A DNA stretch of 64,000 bases from Egicoccus sp. AB-alg6-2 (GTDB taxonomy: Bacteria > Actinomycetota > Nitriliruptoria > Nitriliruptorales > Nitriliruptoraceae): NCBI RefSeq assembly GCF_041821025.1, contig NZ_JBGUAY010000010.1, positions 1-64,000 on the forward strand, written 5' to 3'. Below are positions 41,572 to 50,298 of the stretch, piece by piece (within the stretch, counting starts at the first letter, position 1; each line of letters starts with the position of its first letter). Below the pieces are notes generated by a model. That model was not told where the DNA came from. It did no database searches and was given only the letters and a program-made list of their open reading frames with translations. A program made the translations under genes and the position numbers.

Positions 41572-42279
41572 GTGCGACGGTGCTGGCTGCTGGTGCACAG
41601 CCCCATCGTGGGGCCCGACACCTGGGAGCCGGTCGCGGCGCTGCTGCGCGCCGCAGGTGACGAGGTCGTGGTCCCGGCCCTGCGCATGGGCGACCAGCCG
41701 CCGTTCGCGGTTCGGCACGTCGAGGACGCGACGTCGTGCCCGCTGCCCGCCCGCTGCCGACCGGTCGTGGTCGCGCACAGCGGCGCGGGCGGGCTGGTCG
41801 CCGCCATCGGCCGGAGGCTGCGTGCGCAGGACGCCCCGGCGGCCGCCTACGTCCTGGCCGACGCCGGCGTCCCTGCCGTGGCGCCGACGAGCCGGTTGCA
41901 GCAACTGCGCGAGGAGGTACCGGCGTTGGCCGCGCAGCTCGAGCAGATCTTCGCCTCCGGCGGCCGGTTTCCGGACTGGGCCGACGCGCAGCTGGCGCCG
42001 CTGGTGCCCGACCCCGGGCGGCGGGCGCGGCTGATCCAGGGTCTGCAACCGGCACCGGCCGGGTACTGGACGGAGCCCCTGCCGCTCACGCCCGACTGGC
42101 CCGACGCGCCGGGTGCAGTCGTCCTCTTCAGTGGCAGCTACGAACCGACCGCCCGGTTCGCAGAGGACCGCGGCTGGCCGTTGCGTCGCCTGGCCGACGA
42201 CAACCACTTCCTGCCGCTCGTCGACCCCGCGGTCGTCGCCGCGACGCTGACGGAGTTGGCGGACCACCTCCTCGCCTGA
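41572..42279 (+). CDS. Alpha/beta hydrolase-like protein
   Basis: This 235-residue protein begins WLLVHSPIVGPDTWEPVAALLRAAGDEVVVPAL and has VVVAHSGAGGLVAAIGRRL, a nucleophile-elbow-like HSGAG near residue 67, AYVLADAG, and an end-strand AVVLFSGSYEPT with LADDNHFLPL holding the candidate catalytic histidine. The second Gly of GxSxG is Ala in AHSGAG (variation tolerated in the family). Start at GTG 41572, four bases after the HDAC gene. Substrate unknown. Confidence 0.75.
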   Translation: MRRCWLLVHSPIVGPDTWEPVAALLRAAGDEVVVPALRMGDQPPFAVRHVEDATSCPLPARCRPVVVAHSGAGGLVAAIGRRLRAQDAPAAAYVLADAGVPAVAPTSRLQQLREEVPALAAQLEQIFASGGRFPDWADAQLAPLVPDPGRRARLIQGLQPAPAGYWTEPLPLTPDWPDAPGAVVLFSGSYEPTARFAEDRGWPLRRLADDNHFLPLVDPAVVAATLTELADHLLA

Positions 42280-42319
42280 CCACGTGCCGTCGAACGACAC
42301 CACACGAGCGGGGAACGGT

Positions 42320-43204
42320 TCAGCGGACGACACGCCTGGTCACGACGCCGGGCAGCATCCCGCTGTCGAGCAGGCGGTCGACCAGCGGCGCGAGCGCCGC
42401 CTCCAACGGGGCCGTCATCGCGGCGCCCAACGCCAGCCACGGCGGCGTGGCCAGCGCGTCCGTGCGCCGCTCGATCTGAGCGTGCAGGTCGCGGCCGTGT
42501 TCGGTGGGCCGGCCATCCCCGTCGAGCAGGCCACGGTCGGCCAACCGTCGCACCGCGGCGTCCCACTCCGGATCGGTCCAGCCGCGTCGCGGTGAGAGGA
42601 TGTGTCGCAACTTCTCGCCGTCCCCCCGGGGCAGCAGGTGCGACTCGATGCCGTCGATGGCGGCGGTGACCAGGCATGCGACGTGGCCGTCGCCGCGTGA
42701 CTCGCGGACCCGGGTCGCGGCCTCCCACAGCACAAGATGCGGCTCGTCGGGCCAGGGCACGGTGGCGCGCGCGGCCGCCATGGGCCGACCGGCCGTCGGA
42801 TGCAGTTCGGCGACCTGGCGCGCCAGCTCGGCAGCCCGACGGACCTCGGTCTCCAGGCCGTCGCAGAACGGCGCGAGCGTCCGCCCGACGGCGTCGCGCG
42901 TGGCGTGCACGACCTCGTCCGGCCGCGCCCAGTCCCATGCGGCCGGCAGCACCTCAGCGAGCGCCCGGGGCGAGAAACCGTAGAAGGCGGCCGCGGCCAA
43001 CTCGGGTCCGACGGCGCCCGAGGGCCCGATCCGCGCCGCGGCGTACGACATCAGCCCGGGTTCGAGACCGACCCGCGCCTGGGCGTCGGCGACGATCGGC
43101 GAGAAGTACACGACGGCGTGCACGACCTCGAGTCGTGCCCAGGCGCGGTGGGCGGCGGCCGCCTGGTCGTCGGTGATTCCCAGAGCCGTCGTCACGTCGT
43201 CCAT
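42320..43204 (-). CDS. SCO6745-like helical protein
   Basis: This 294-residue protein matches the all-helical SCO6745 family of actinobacteria: LEVVHAVVYFSPIVADAQARVGLEPGLMSYAAARIGPSGAV, ALPAAWDWA-like and AELHPTAGRPMAAA motifs, then RESRGDGHVACLVTA. The C-terminal third (WDAAVRRLADRGLLDGDGRPTEHGRDL) reads like a winged-helix MarR-type segment. No function is known. Divergent from the J-domain gene 75 bp away. Confidence 0.75.
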   Translation of the reverse strand: MDDVTTALGITDDQAAAAHRAWARLEVVHAVVYFSPIVADAQARVGLEPGLMSYAAARIGPSGAVGPELAAAAFYGFSPRALAEVLPAAWDWARPDEVVHATRDAVGRTLAPFCDGLETEVRRAAELARQVAELHPTAGRPMAAARATVPWPDEPHLVLWEAATRVRESRGDGHVACLVTAAIDGIESHLLPRGDGEKLRHILSPRRGWTDPEWDAAVRRLADRGLLDGDGRPTEHGRDLHAQIERRTDALATPPWLALGAAMTAPLEAALAPLVDRLLDSGMLPGVVTRRVVR

Positions 43205-43279
43205 CTCCCACTCCCGGATCGAACCTGGCCGGCACGCTAGCCGTACCCTCCGCCCGTCCCCCGGCCAGCCAGGACCCCC

Positions 43280-43999
43280 GTGAGCCGTCCCACCCGCACC
43301 GAGGCGTTGCGGCTGTTGCAGCTGCAGGCGACGGCCGACGGTGACGCCATCAAGCGGGCGTACCGCCGGCTCGCCAGGGAGCACCACCCCGACCGTGGTG
43401 GCGACACCGCGACCTTCCACCGGTTGCAGCAGGCCTACGAGCGCCTGGTCGACGACGGCGACGACATCCCGGCCATCGTTCCCGGCCGCCCGTCCCGTCC
43501 GCACGCCGGCTACCGCGACCCGACCCGAGCGGACCTGGGCAGCATCGACTGGCGGGCCGAGCCCGGCACGGGCGAGCGGCGCCTCGACCGGAACGAGGTC
43601 GCCGTCTGGCTCGTCGGCGACCACACCGGGCCGGTCCGGCCCCTGCACGCGACCAGCCGGGCTCCGGGGTCGCGGGCCAACGGCCTGGCACGGATGCTCG
43701 CCAGCGATCTCACGGCGCATCTGCGTATCGCCGGCGGCCTGGACGACCGGGGACGCGAGGTCGTGGTCGTCGAGGTCCGCGGTTCCACCCGCAAGGCACG
43801 CAAGGCGTTGGACGGCGCCCGGCTGGCCGGCGTGTGGCAGCGGACGCGCACCTCGAGTTCCACGGGGCTGCGCAGCGAGCTCGAACCCAGCGAGGATCGG
43901 CGAGCGACGGCGGTGCGGTCGGTGGAGCGCCTCGAAGCGCTGCTGGACGCGCTCGCGTGGCCGCTGGAGGCGTGGACGCGGACGGCGGGCGGCGCCTGA
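43280..43999 (+). CDS. J-domain-containing protein
   Basis: This 239-residue protein starts with a J domain (residues 8-58: ALRLLQLQATADGDAIKRAYRRLAREHHPDRGGDTATFHRLQQAYERL) with an intact HPD motif, so it can stimulate a DnaK partner. The rest has no zinc repeats. It contains a mixed alpha/beta domain (VAVWLVGDHTGPVRPLHATSRAPG, REVVVVEVRGSTRKARKAL) that I do not recognise. Start at GTG 43280. Confidence 0.8.
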   Translation: MSRPTRTEALRLLQLQATADGDAIKRAYRRLAREHHPDRGGDTATFHRLQQAYERLVDDGDDIPAIVPGRPSRPHAGYRDPTRADLGSIDWRAEPGTGERRLDRNEVAVWLVGDHTGPVRPLHATSRAPGSRANGLARMLASDLTAHLRIAGGLDDRGREVVVVEVRGSTRKARKALDGARLAGVWQRTRTSSSTGLRSELEPSEDRRATAVRSVERLEALLDALAWPLEAWTRTAGGA

Positions 44000-44015
44000 C
44001 GCGCCGGCGCGGCTC

Positions 44016-44390
44016 TCAGGCGAGCAGTCGGCCGACGTCGAAGGCCATCACGACCGCGAGCAGGACGAGCACGATCACGGCGAACACGGTGTAGCCCCAC
44101 CGGCCGCTCCAGTCGGCCTGCCACACCCGGCGGAGGCTCACGATCGCCATCACGCCGGCGACAGCGGACAGCAGCAACGACAGCGGTGTCGCCAGGATGC
44201 CGATGCCGCTGATGATGGGCGCCATGGCGGGGATGACGGCGTAGGTGATCACACACCGGACGGCCGAGATGACCAGCGAGCCCTTCATCGGCATGAGCGC
44301 CCGCGGTTCGGCGTTGTCCACCCGCAGCACGGCACGCGCGACCCGCTCGGCCGTCGACCGACGCTGGGGGGATTCGACCTGGGTGGTCAC
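44016..44390 (-). CDS. Small three-helix membrane protein
   Basis: This 124-residue protein has a basic N-terminus and three hydrophobic segments: LVISAVRCVITYAVIPAMAPII, LLLSAVAGVMAIVSL and GYTVFAVIVLVLLAVVMAF. Unrecognised; similar small proteins occur in actinobacteria. Its ATG overlaps the ROK kinase stop (ATGA), so it is the last gene of the sugar operon, though it may have nothing to do with sugars. Confidence 0.7.
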   Translation of the reverse strand: MTTQVESPQRRSTAERVARAVLRVDNAEPRALMPMKGSLVISAVRCVITYAVIPAMAPIISGIGILATPLSLLLSAVAGVMAIVSLRRVWQADWSGRWGYTVFAVIVLVLLAVVMAFDVGRLLA

Positions 44391-45316
44391 GCGGGCTCCT
44401 GTCGGACCGTCACCTCGCCGACGGCCGGCGCCGAGGATATGGCCTGGGCGGCCGCGCCGAGGACACCAGCCCAGTCACCGAGAGCGGCGGTGACGATGCG
44501 CGGCGCCCGCGAGGTCAAGCCGTCCAGTGCCCGTGTCACGGCGTCGAGCACCTCCAGCCGCGAGCCGATGCCACCGCCGAGCACCAGCAGTGCAGGATCG
44601 AGCACGGCGACCAGAGCCATCGCGCCGATGGCGACGTCGGCGGCCCATCGGTCGAGCGTCTCCGACGCGAGCGGGTCGCCGTCACGGACGGCGTCGCACA
44701 ACACTTCGGCCCCGTCCCACGCCCCCACGGTCGCGGCCCGTGCACGCAGCCCTGCGGTGCCGACGGCCGCCTCGAACCAGGCACCGTCACGGCCGGCCGC
44801 GGGACCCGGCAGGGGCAGATCGGCGATCTCACCGGCCGCCCCCGAGACGCCACGGAGCAGCCGGCCTCCGCTGACGATTCCCGCGCCCGCTCCGGTGCCC
44901 AGCGACAACAGCACGACGTCGTCGACGCCGCGCGCGGCGCCCTGCCACCGCTCGCCCACGAGGGCGAGCGCGACGTCGTTGTCCACGACGACCGGCCGGC
45001 CCAGCGCTTGCGCGAGCTCCGCCGCGACGTCGCGACCGGCCAGCCCCGGGATGTTGGGTGCCAGGGCGGCACGTCCCGACGTGGGCGTCACCGCCGCCGG
45101 GATGCCGACCCCGATCCCGGCGATGCCCGGCCATCGGTCACCGGCGACCGCCTCGACCAGTTGGGCGATCTGCGCCAGGGCGGCGTCCGCACTCGTGGCG
45201 TCGGTCGCGGCCTTCGTGCGGGCGAGCAGCCTGCCGTCGTGGGCGACCAGGCCGACGCGCACGCTGGTGCCGCCGAGGTCGACCCCGACGACGGCGACCT
45301 CAGCGTGACGGGACAC
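44387..45316 (-). CDS. ROK-family sugar kinase
   Basis: This 309-residue protein has the ROK ATP and sugar sites: VGVDLGGTSVRVGLV (residues 9-23), VVDNDVALALVGE with the catalytic Asp, LLSLGTGAGAGIV, and VLGGGIGSR. The Cys-rich zinc motif of most ROK proteins (CxCGxxGCxE) is absent; GEIADLPLPGPAAG stands in its place. This is unlike the ROK repressor at the other end of the cluster, which keeps it. Starts with an overlap of 17 bases on the oxidoreductase gene. Probably phosphorylates the imported sugar or its product. Confidence 0.85.
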   Translation of the reverse strand: MSRHAEVAVVGVDLGGTSVRVGLVAHDGRLLARTKAATDATSADAALAQIAQLVEAVAGDRWPGIAGIGVGIPAAVTPTSGRAALAPNIPGLAGRDVAAELAQALGRPVVVDNDVALALVGERWQGAARGVDDVVLLSLGTGAGAGIVSGGRLLRGVSGAAGEIADLPLPGPAAGRDGAWFEAAVGTAGLRARAATVGAWDGAEVLCDAVRDGDPLASETLDRWAADVAIGAMALVAVLDPALLVLGGGIGSRLEVLDAVTRALDGLTSRAPRIVTAALGDWAGVLGAAAQAISSAPAVGEVTVRQEPA

Positions 45317-46556
45317 TGCGCGGGTCCCAGGTCCCCTGCGCCACGCGGGGCACGAAGTCGGTCACGTCCGCCTTCGTGAGGTCCACGGTCTCGCCCAGCT
45401 CGGCCGACAGGTACGACGCCATCAGGAGTTCGGTCACCACGAGGCCGTCCCTGACGCTCTCGCGGGGCAGCTCGCCCCGCCTGAACGCCTGCACCATGTG
45501 CCGGTTCTCGTCGGTGTAGCCGTACGTGAGCGCCTCGTCCTCGATCAACGGCATCAGGCCCTGTTCGGCGTTCTGCTTCTCGACGAGATCCTCCCCCTCT
45601 TCGCCCTGCAGGGCGCGCGAGAGGAAGATCTTCGCCGGGGTGTCGAGGGTGTTGAGCGCCATCGAGTACTCCGGGCCGAGCATCTCGAACGACAGCCGCA
45701 GACCGGCGCCCACGAAGCTCCACGAGGTGCTCGCCTCGGCGATCACCAGGTCCCCGTCGCCGTTCTCGAAGGTGACCGTCGCGCGGGCGTAGTCCTCAGC
45801 CGGGTGGCGGCGGTAGTCGACCTCGCCGGGATAGCGCTGCGCCAACTCGTCGGCATAACGCGGGCGGCTCCACTTGAGCCCGGCGATGCTGGCGCTGACG
45901 GCGATCGGCTTGAGCCAGTCCGCCTTCGGCGTCCCCGGCGGGCTCAGCAGGTGGCGACCCGCCTCGATCGAGTGGCACATCATGTCGGACAGCACCCCGC
46001 CGCCCTGGTGCCGGCCGTCCCAGAACCAGCCGCGGTGCGGGCCGGAGTGCTCCTCGGCGCTGCGGGCCAGGTAGGGCGCACCGGCGACCGAGGCGCCGCG
46101 GGCCCAGACGATCTCCTGGGCCCGGGTGAGACCGGGCGCGAACACCTGGTTCTCGAGGTAGCCGCCGAGGATGCCTGCCCCCTCGAGGGCGTCGACCACC
46201 CGCTTGGCCTCGGCGTAGGTGCGCGCGAGCGGCTTCTCGATCGCCATGCCGATCAACTCGGCCCGGCCGGCCGCGACCTCCTCGCAGATCGCCTCGACCA
46301 TCTCGACACGCACGTGGTTGGGTGCGGTCATCCAGATCGCCTGCACGCGCGGGTCGCGGACGAGTTCCCGCACGTCGTCGGTCGTGGTGGGATCACCGAC
46401 GTCGAGTGCACGGCAGCGGTCCGCCAGTGCCCGTGCCGTGTCGGCGTTGCGGCTCTGGATCGCGACGATGTCCGCGCCGCGGACCCCGACCCAGCTCTGG
46501 ACGTGGAAGTTGCCGATGAATCCGCTGCCGACGATGCCGACACCCAAGTTCGTCAC
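45300..46556 (-). CDS. Gfo/Idh/MocA-family oxidoreductase
   Basis: This 418-residue NAD(P)-dependent enzyme begins VGIVGSGFIGNFHVQSW (Rossmann GxGxxG) and has the catalytic EKPLA motif (MAIEKPLARTYAEAKRVVDA). The second half carries MCHSIEAGRHLL, with a conserved His. Relatives oxidise sugars, inositols or their acids. GTG start at 46556. The gene sits between sugar permease genes and a ROK kinase, so it probably oxidises the transported sugar. The substrate is not evident. Confidence 0.9.
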   Translation of the reverse strand: MTNLGVGIVGSGFIGNFHVQSWVGVRGADIVAIQSRNADTARALADRCRALDVGDPTTTDDVRELVRDPRVQAIWMTAPNHVRVEMVEAICEEVAAGRAELIGMAIEKPLARTYAEAKRVVDALEGAGILGGYLENQVFAPGLTRAQEIVWARGASVAGAPYLARSAEEHSGPHRGWFWDGRHQGGGVLSDMMCHSIEAGRHLLSPPGTPKADWLKPIAVSASIAGLKWSRPRYADELAQRYPGEVDYRRHPAEDYARATVTFENGDGDLVIAEASTSWSFVGAGLRLSFEMLGPEYSMALNTLDTPAKIFLSRALQGEEGEDLVEKQNAEQGLMPLIEDEALTYGYTDENRHMVQAFRRGELPRESVRDGLVVTELLMASYLSAELGETVDLTKADVTDFVPRVAQGTWDPRSVPSR

Positions 46557-46605
46557 GATGGACCTCCGAGGAGACGTTGGCGGCGCAGGGGCTCGCCGGA
46601 TGCTG

Positions 46606-47619
46606 TCACGAGCGCAGCCGGCGTTGCCGGCCGTAGAGCGAGAGCAGGACGATCAGAATGACGCCGTTGACGACCTGTCGACCCGCGGGCTCCATGCGCA
46701 GGGCGGTCAGCAGGCTGTTGAGCGTCTGCAGGACGACCGCGCCGATCGCGGTGCCCGCGTAGCCGCCGACACCGCCGGCCAGGGTGGTGCCGCCGATCAC
46801 CACGGCCGCGATGCTCGGGAGCATGTAGCCGTCGGCGAGGCTGATGGACACCGTGCCGCTGTAGCCCAGCAGCATGATGCCGCCCACGGCGGCGAACAGG
46901 CTCGACGTCGTGTAGACGGCGACGAGGTTGGGACGCACGTTCACCGCGGAGAAGTACGCGGCGTCGCGGTTGGCGCCCAGGGCGTAGATCCGCCGCCCGA
47001 AGGTCGTGCGCCGCAGGAGCACGACGACCAGCACGCCGACGGCGAGCCACAGCCACACCGAGCCACGGATCCCACCGAACGTGCGCGCGTTGACGATCCC
47101 CGCCAGTCCGGGTGCCGCGCGACCCTCCGGTTGTCCCCCCGAGTACAGCCGGATGACGCCTTCGACGACGCCGATCATGCCGAGGGTCATCACCAGCGGC
47201 GGGATCCGCAGGTAGGCGACGCCGATGCCGTTGAGCATGCCGATCACGGCGCACGCCACCAGCGCGGCCACGATGCCGAACCACAACCGCTCGTCGCTGC
47301 CGCCGGTGACCTGGGCGACCACGATCGCAGCGAGGGTGGCCACCTTGCCGACCGACAGGTCGATGCCCTCCCCGCCGGCGAGGATCACGATGGTCTGGCC
47401 AGCCGCGATGACGCCGAGGAACGCCGCGACGCGCAGGGTGTTCATCACCGACCCGTACGAGGCGAAGCCGGGGGCGACGAGTTGGCCGACGACGAACAAC
47501 AGCACGGCGACGCCGGCGGCGAGCACGACCGGTTGGCGCAGGATGCGCAGCAGTGGCTGCCCACGCTGGGCGCCGCCGTCACGGTCGCTGGTGTCTGGCG
47601 GGCGCAGGTCGGTGCTCAT
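46606..47619 (-). CDS. Sugar ABC transporter permease (RbsC-like)
   Basis: This 337-residue permease has about ten hydrophobic segments and the RbsC/BPD_transp_2 motifs: GQTIVILAGGEGIDLSVGKVATLAAIV, LNGIGVAYLRIPPLVMTLGM, YALGANRDAAYFSAVNV, and VIGGTTLAGGVGGYAGTAIGAVVLQTLNSLL. The AGGEGIDLSVG segment is a slight variant of the usual GGIDLSVG. ATG 47619 overlaps the partner permease stop. Together they form the channel of the uptake system. Confidence 0.92.
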   Translation of the reverse strand: MSTDLRPPDTSDRDGGAQRGQPLLRILRQPVVLAAGVAVLLFVVGQLVAPGFASYGSVMNTLRVAAFLGVIAAGQTIVILAGGEGIDLSVGKVATLAAIVVAQVTGGSDERLWFGIVAALVACAVIGMLNGIGVAYLRIPPLVMTLGMIGVVEGVIRLYSGGQPEGRAAPGLAGIVNARTFGGIRGSVWLWLAVGVLVVVLLRRTTFGRRIYALGANRDAAYFSAVNVRPNLVAVYTTSSLFAAVGGIMLLGYSGTVSISLADGYMLPSIAAVVIGGTTLAGGVGGYAGTAIGAVVLQTLNSLLTALRMEPAGRQVVNGVILIVLLSLYGRQRRLRS

Positions 47620-48641
47620 CGGCCCCTCCTCCGCTCGGACCACAACCCGGCCAGCGCGAGTGCACCGATCACGAGCAGACCGTCGATCAACTGGCGCGCG
47701 TTCGTCGGCGGGCGCAGGGAGACGACGATGGTGTTGAGCAACTGCAGGACGAGGACCCCGACCAGCGAGCCGCCCGCCCCGCCCGCTCCCCCGGAGAGCC
47801 GCGTGCCACCGATGACCAGCGCCGCGACCGAGGCGAGGGTGAGGCCCCCACCGGCCAGCGCGTCACCCGAGCCGCTGTTGGCCAGGGTCGCGAACGCCGC
47901 CAGGCCGGCGAAGAGCCCACCGAGGACGTACGTCGCGACCTGCGTGCGCACCACCTCGACCCCGCTGGCGTAGGCGGCCTGCTCGTCGCCGCCGACGGCG
48001 TAGATGTGGCGCATCAGCCGGGTGCGCTTGAGCACGATCCAGAGGAGCGCGAGCGCGAGGATCAACAGGGCGGCGTTGGGAACGCCGAGCACGTCGCCGC
48101 GATAGCCGCGCACGACGCCTTCGGGCATCCGCGGAGCCGCGACGCCGGACGCCGCGGACGGCGGGAGGACATACAGGGCCAGGCCCGCCCAGACGAAGCT
48201 GGTGGCGAAGGTGGCGATGATGGGTTGGAGCCGCACCACCGCCACCAGGATCCCGTTGACGAGCCCGCACGCGGCGCCGACGGCGAGACCGGCGAGCAGG
48301 GCGCCGGGGAGCCCGATCGGCTCGACGAGCGAGACCGTGACGACGCTGGACAGCCCGACGACCGTGCCGATGGACAGGTCGATGCCACGACCGAGGACGA
48401 TGATGGTCTGTCCGACGGCGACCGCAGCCAACGGCACGGCGCTCGCGAACACCGACCGCAGGTTGAACGCGGTGAGGAAGTTGGGGCTGACCACGAGGTT
48501 CACGCCCAGCGTGATCGCCAGCAGCACGAACGCGGTCGCCGTGGGCAGGCGGCCCTGCAGCAACCACTCGACGCCTCGCGCCGGAAGCGCTCGGTGCGGC
48601 GGCTCGCTGCGGGTCGTCGGGGTCGCGGACGGCTCGCTCAT
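47616..48641 (-). CDS. Sugar ABC transporter permease (RbsC-like), second
   Basis: This 341-residue permease is homologous to its neighbour: GQTIIVLGRGIDLSIGTVVGLSSVVTV, LVNGILVAVVRLQPIIATFATSFVWAGL, YAVGGDEQAAYASGVEV, and VIGGTRLSGGAGGAGGSLVGVLVLQLLNTIVV. Two different permeases in one operon suggest a heterodimer channel, as in the YphD/YtfT-type carbohydrate importers. Both ends overlap neighbours by four bases. Confidence 0.92.
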   Translation of the reverse strand: MSEPSATPTTRSEPPHRALPARGVEWLLQGRLPTATAFVLLAITLGVNLVVSPNFLTAFNLRSVFASAVPLAAVAVGQTIIVLGRGIDLSIGTVVGLSSVVTVSLVEPIGLPGALLAGLAVGAACGLVNGILVAVVRLQPIIATFATSFVWAGLALYVLPPSAASGVAAPRMPEGVVRGYRGDVLGVPNAALLILALALLWIVLKRTRLMRHIYAVGGDEQAAYASGVEVVRTQVATYVLGGLFAGLAAFATLANSGSGDALAGGGLTLASVAALVIGGTRLSGGAGGAGGSLVGVLVLQLLNTIVVSLRPPTNARQLIDGLLVIGALALAGLWSERRRGR

Positions 48642-50203
48642 CGGCGCTCCTGCCCGTCCGAGGTCATCGCTGCCGGAGCCACGTGCAGCGAGGCCGTCAC
48701 CAGGCGGTCCCGGGTGAGCTCCTCTCGCGGCAGCTCGGCGACCACCCGGCCCTCGAACAGCACCAGCACCCGGTCACTGAGCCCGAGCAGTTCCTCGTCG
48801 TCGCTCGAGTTGAGCAGCACGCTGACCCCCTGCGTCGTCAGGGTCGCGATGACTTCGTAGAGCTCCTGCTTCGCGCCGACGTCGATGCCCTTGGTCGGGT
48901 CGTCGAGCAGCACGACCCTCGGCTGATCGACGAGCCACTTGCCGACGACGACCTTCTGCTGGTTCCCGCCCGAGAGGGTCGCGACGGGATCGTCGAGGGA
49001 TCCGATCTTGATACGCAGGCGTTCGACCGCGCCCGCGGCCGCCGCGCGCTCGCGTCGCGGCGAGAGCAGACCACGACCCAGCGCTCGGGTGCGGGCGGTC
49101 GGCAGGGTGAGGTTCTCCGCGATCGACCGCACGCTGAACAGGCCCTCGCGGCCGCGGTTGCCCGGGACGAATGCGATGCCGGCTCGGACGGCTTGCGCCG
49201 GTCGATGGAGACGCAGCGGGTCGCCGTCGAGGCGGATGTGCCCGCCGCGGTGGCGGACGGCGCCGAAGAGAGCGGCGAGGAGCTCCGACTGTCCCTGGCC
49301 CTGCAGGCCCCCCAGGCCGAGCACCTCGCCGGCGTGCAGTTCGAGGGAGACGCCGTGCAGTCCGGCCGTCTGCAGCTCGTCGACGGCCAGCACGACCGGT
49401 CGCGCGCCGACCTCACGGGTCGTCGGACCGTCGGTCCCCGCGCGGTCCCTGACCTGCTCGACCGCGCCCTGGGCGCTGCCCACCATGAGCTCGACCAGCT
49501 GCGCGTCGGTGGTCGTGGCCAGCTCGACGCTGCCGGCGGTCACGCCGTTGCGCAGCACCGTGGCACGGTCGCAGATCTCGAAGATCTCGCCCATGCGGTG
49601 CGAGGTGAACACGACCAGGACCCCGTCGTCGCGCAGTTCCCGCACCACCTCGAACAGGACGTCGACCTGGGCCCGGTACAGCGACGCCGTCGCCTCGTCG
49701 AGGATGAGCACGCGCGGCCCTCGGGCCAGTGCCTTGGCGATCTCGACGATCTGCTGCTCGCCGGGCGAGAGCACCCGGACGGGACGGTCCAGCGGCAGGC
49801 GTCCGTCGACGAACGCGTCGCGAAAGCGGTCGAGCACCCCCAGCGCCCGCTGACGCACCGCCCGCGGGCGCAGGAAACCGGCCCGGGTCGCTTCGGCGCC
49901 GAGCGCGACGTTGGCCGCGACGGTGAGATCGGGGACCAGGCTCAGCTCCTGGTAGACCGCCACGATGCCGTGGGCGTACGCCTCCTGGGGGCCGGCGATC
50001 CGCAGCGGTTCGCCGTCGAGGGAGATGGTGGCGCGGTCGGGGGCCACGACACCGGTGAGGACCTTGTTGAGCGTGCTCTTCCCGGAACCGTTCGCGCCCA
50101 GCAGCGCATGCACCTCGCCGCGGTCGGCGGCGAGCTCGGCACCACGCAGCGCGAGCACACCGCCGTAGCGTTTGTGCACGTCGCGCAGTTCGAGGAAGGA
50201 CAC
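48638..50203 (-). CDS. Sugar ABC transporter ATP-binding protein, double domain
   Basis: This 521-residue ATPase has two nucleotide-binding domains as in RbsA/XylG. The first has Walker A GANGSGKSTL, signature LSPGEQQIVEIAKAL, Walker B VLILDEATASL. The second has a degenerate Walker A (GLQGQGQSELL) but a good signature LSGGNQQKVVVGKWL and Walker B VVLLDDPTKGIDVG. GTG start at 50203. A strong hairpin separates it from the binding-protein gene upstream. Confidence 0.93.
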   Translation of the reverse strand: MSFLELRDVHKRYGGVLALRGAELAADRGEVHALLGANGSGKSTLNKVLTGVVAPDRATISLDGEPLRIAGPQEAYAHGIVAVYQELSLVPDLTVAANVALGAEATRAGFLRPRAVRQRALGVLDRFRDAFVDGRLPLDRPVRVLSPGEQQIVEIAKALARGPRVLILDEATASLYRAQVDVLFEVVRELRDDGVLVVFTSHRMGEIFEICDRATVLRNGVTAGSVELATTTDAQLVELMVGSAQGAVEQVRDRAGTDGPTTREVGARPVVLAVDELQTAGLHGVSLELHAGEVLGLGGLQGQGQSELLAALFGAVRHRGGHIRLDGDPLRLHRPAQAVRAGIAFVPGNRGREGLFSVRSIAENLTLPTARTRALGRGLLSPRRERAAAAGAVERLRIKIGSLDDPVATLSGGNQQKVVVGKWLVDQPRVVLLDDPTKGIDVGAKQELYEVIATLTTQGVSVLLNSSDDEELLGLSDRVLVLFEGRVVAELPREELTRDRLVTASLHVAPAAMTSDGQERR

Positions 50204-50226
50204 CGGGCCACCTGCTCGTGGTGGTC

Positions 50227-50260
50227 CGTGGGGGCCGCGTTGGACACCGCGGCCCCCACG
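50227..50260 (-). terminator. Strong intercistronic stem-loop, attenuator or mRNA stabiliser
   Basis: Perfect 13-base arms CGTGGGGGCCGCG (50227-50239) and CGCGGCCCCCACG (50248-50260) with an 8-base loop lie between the binding-protein gene and the ATPase gene. No T tract follows. In ABC operons such hairpins raise the amount of binding protein relative to the membrane parts. Confidence 0.7.
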
Positions 50261-50298
50261 GGGGGTTGGGACGGGATGGCGGATGGACGCCGCCGGGC

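Noticed and set aside
43341-45308. 655-residue open frame on the plus strand
   Set aside because: It overlaps the J-domain gene in another frame and the ROK kinase on the other strand. No family motif.
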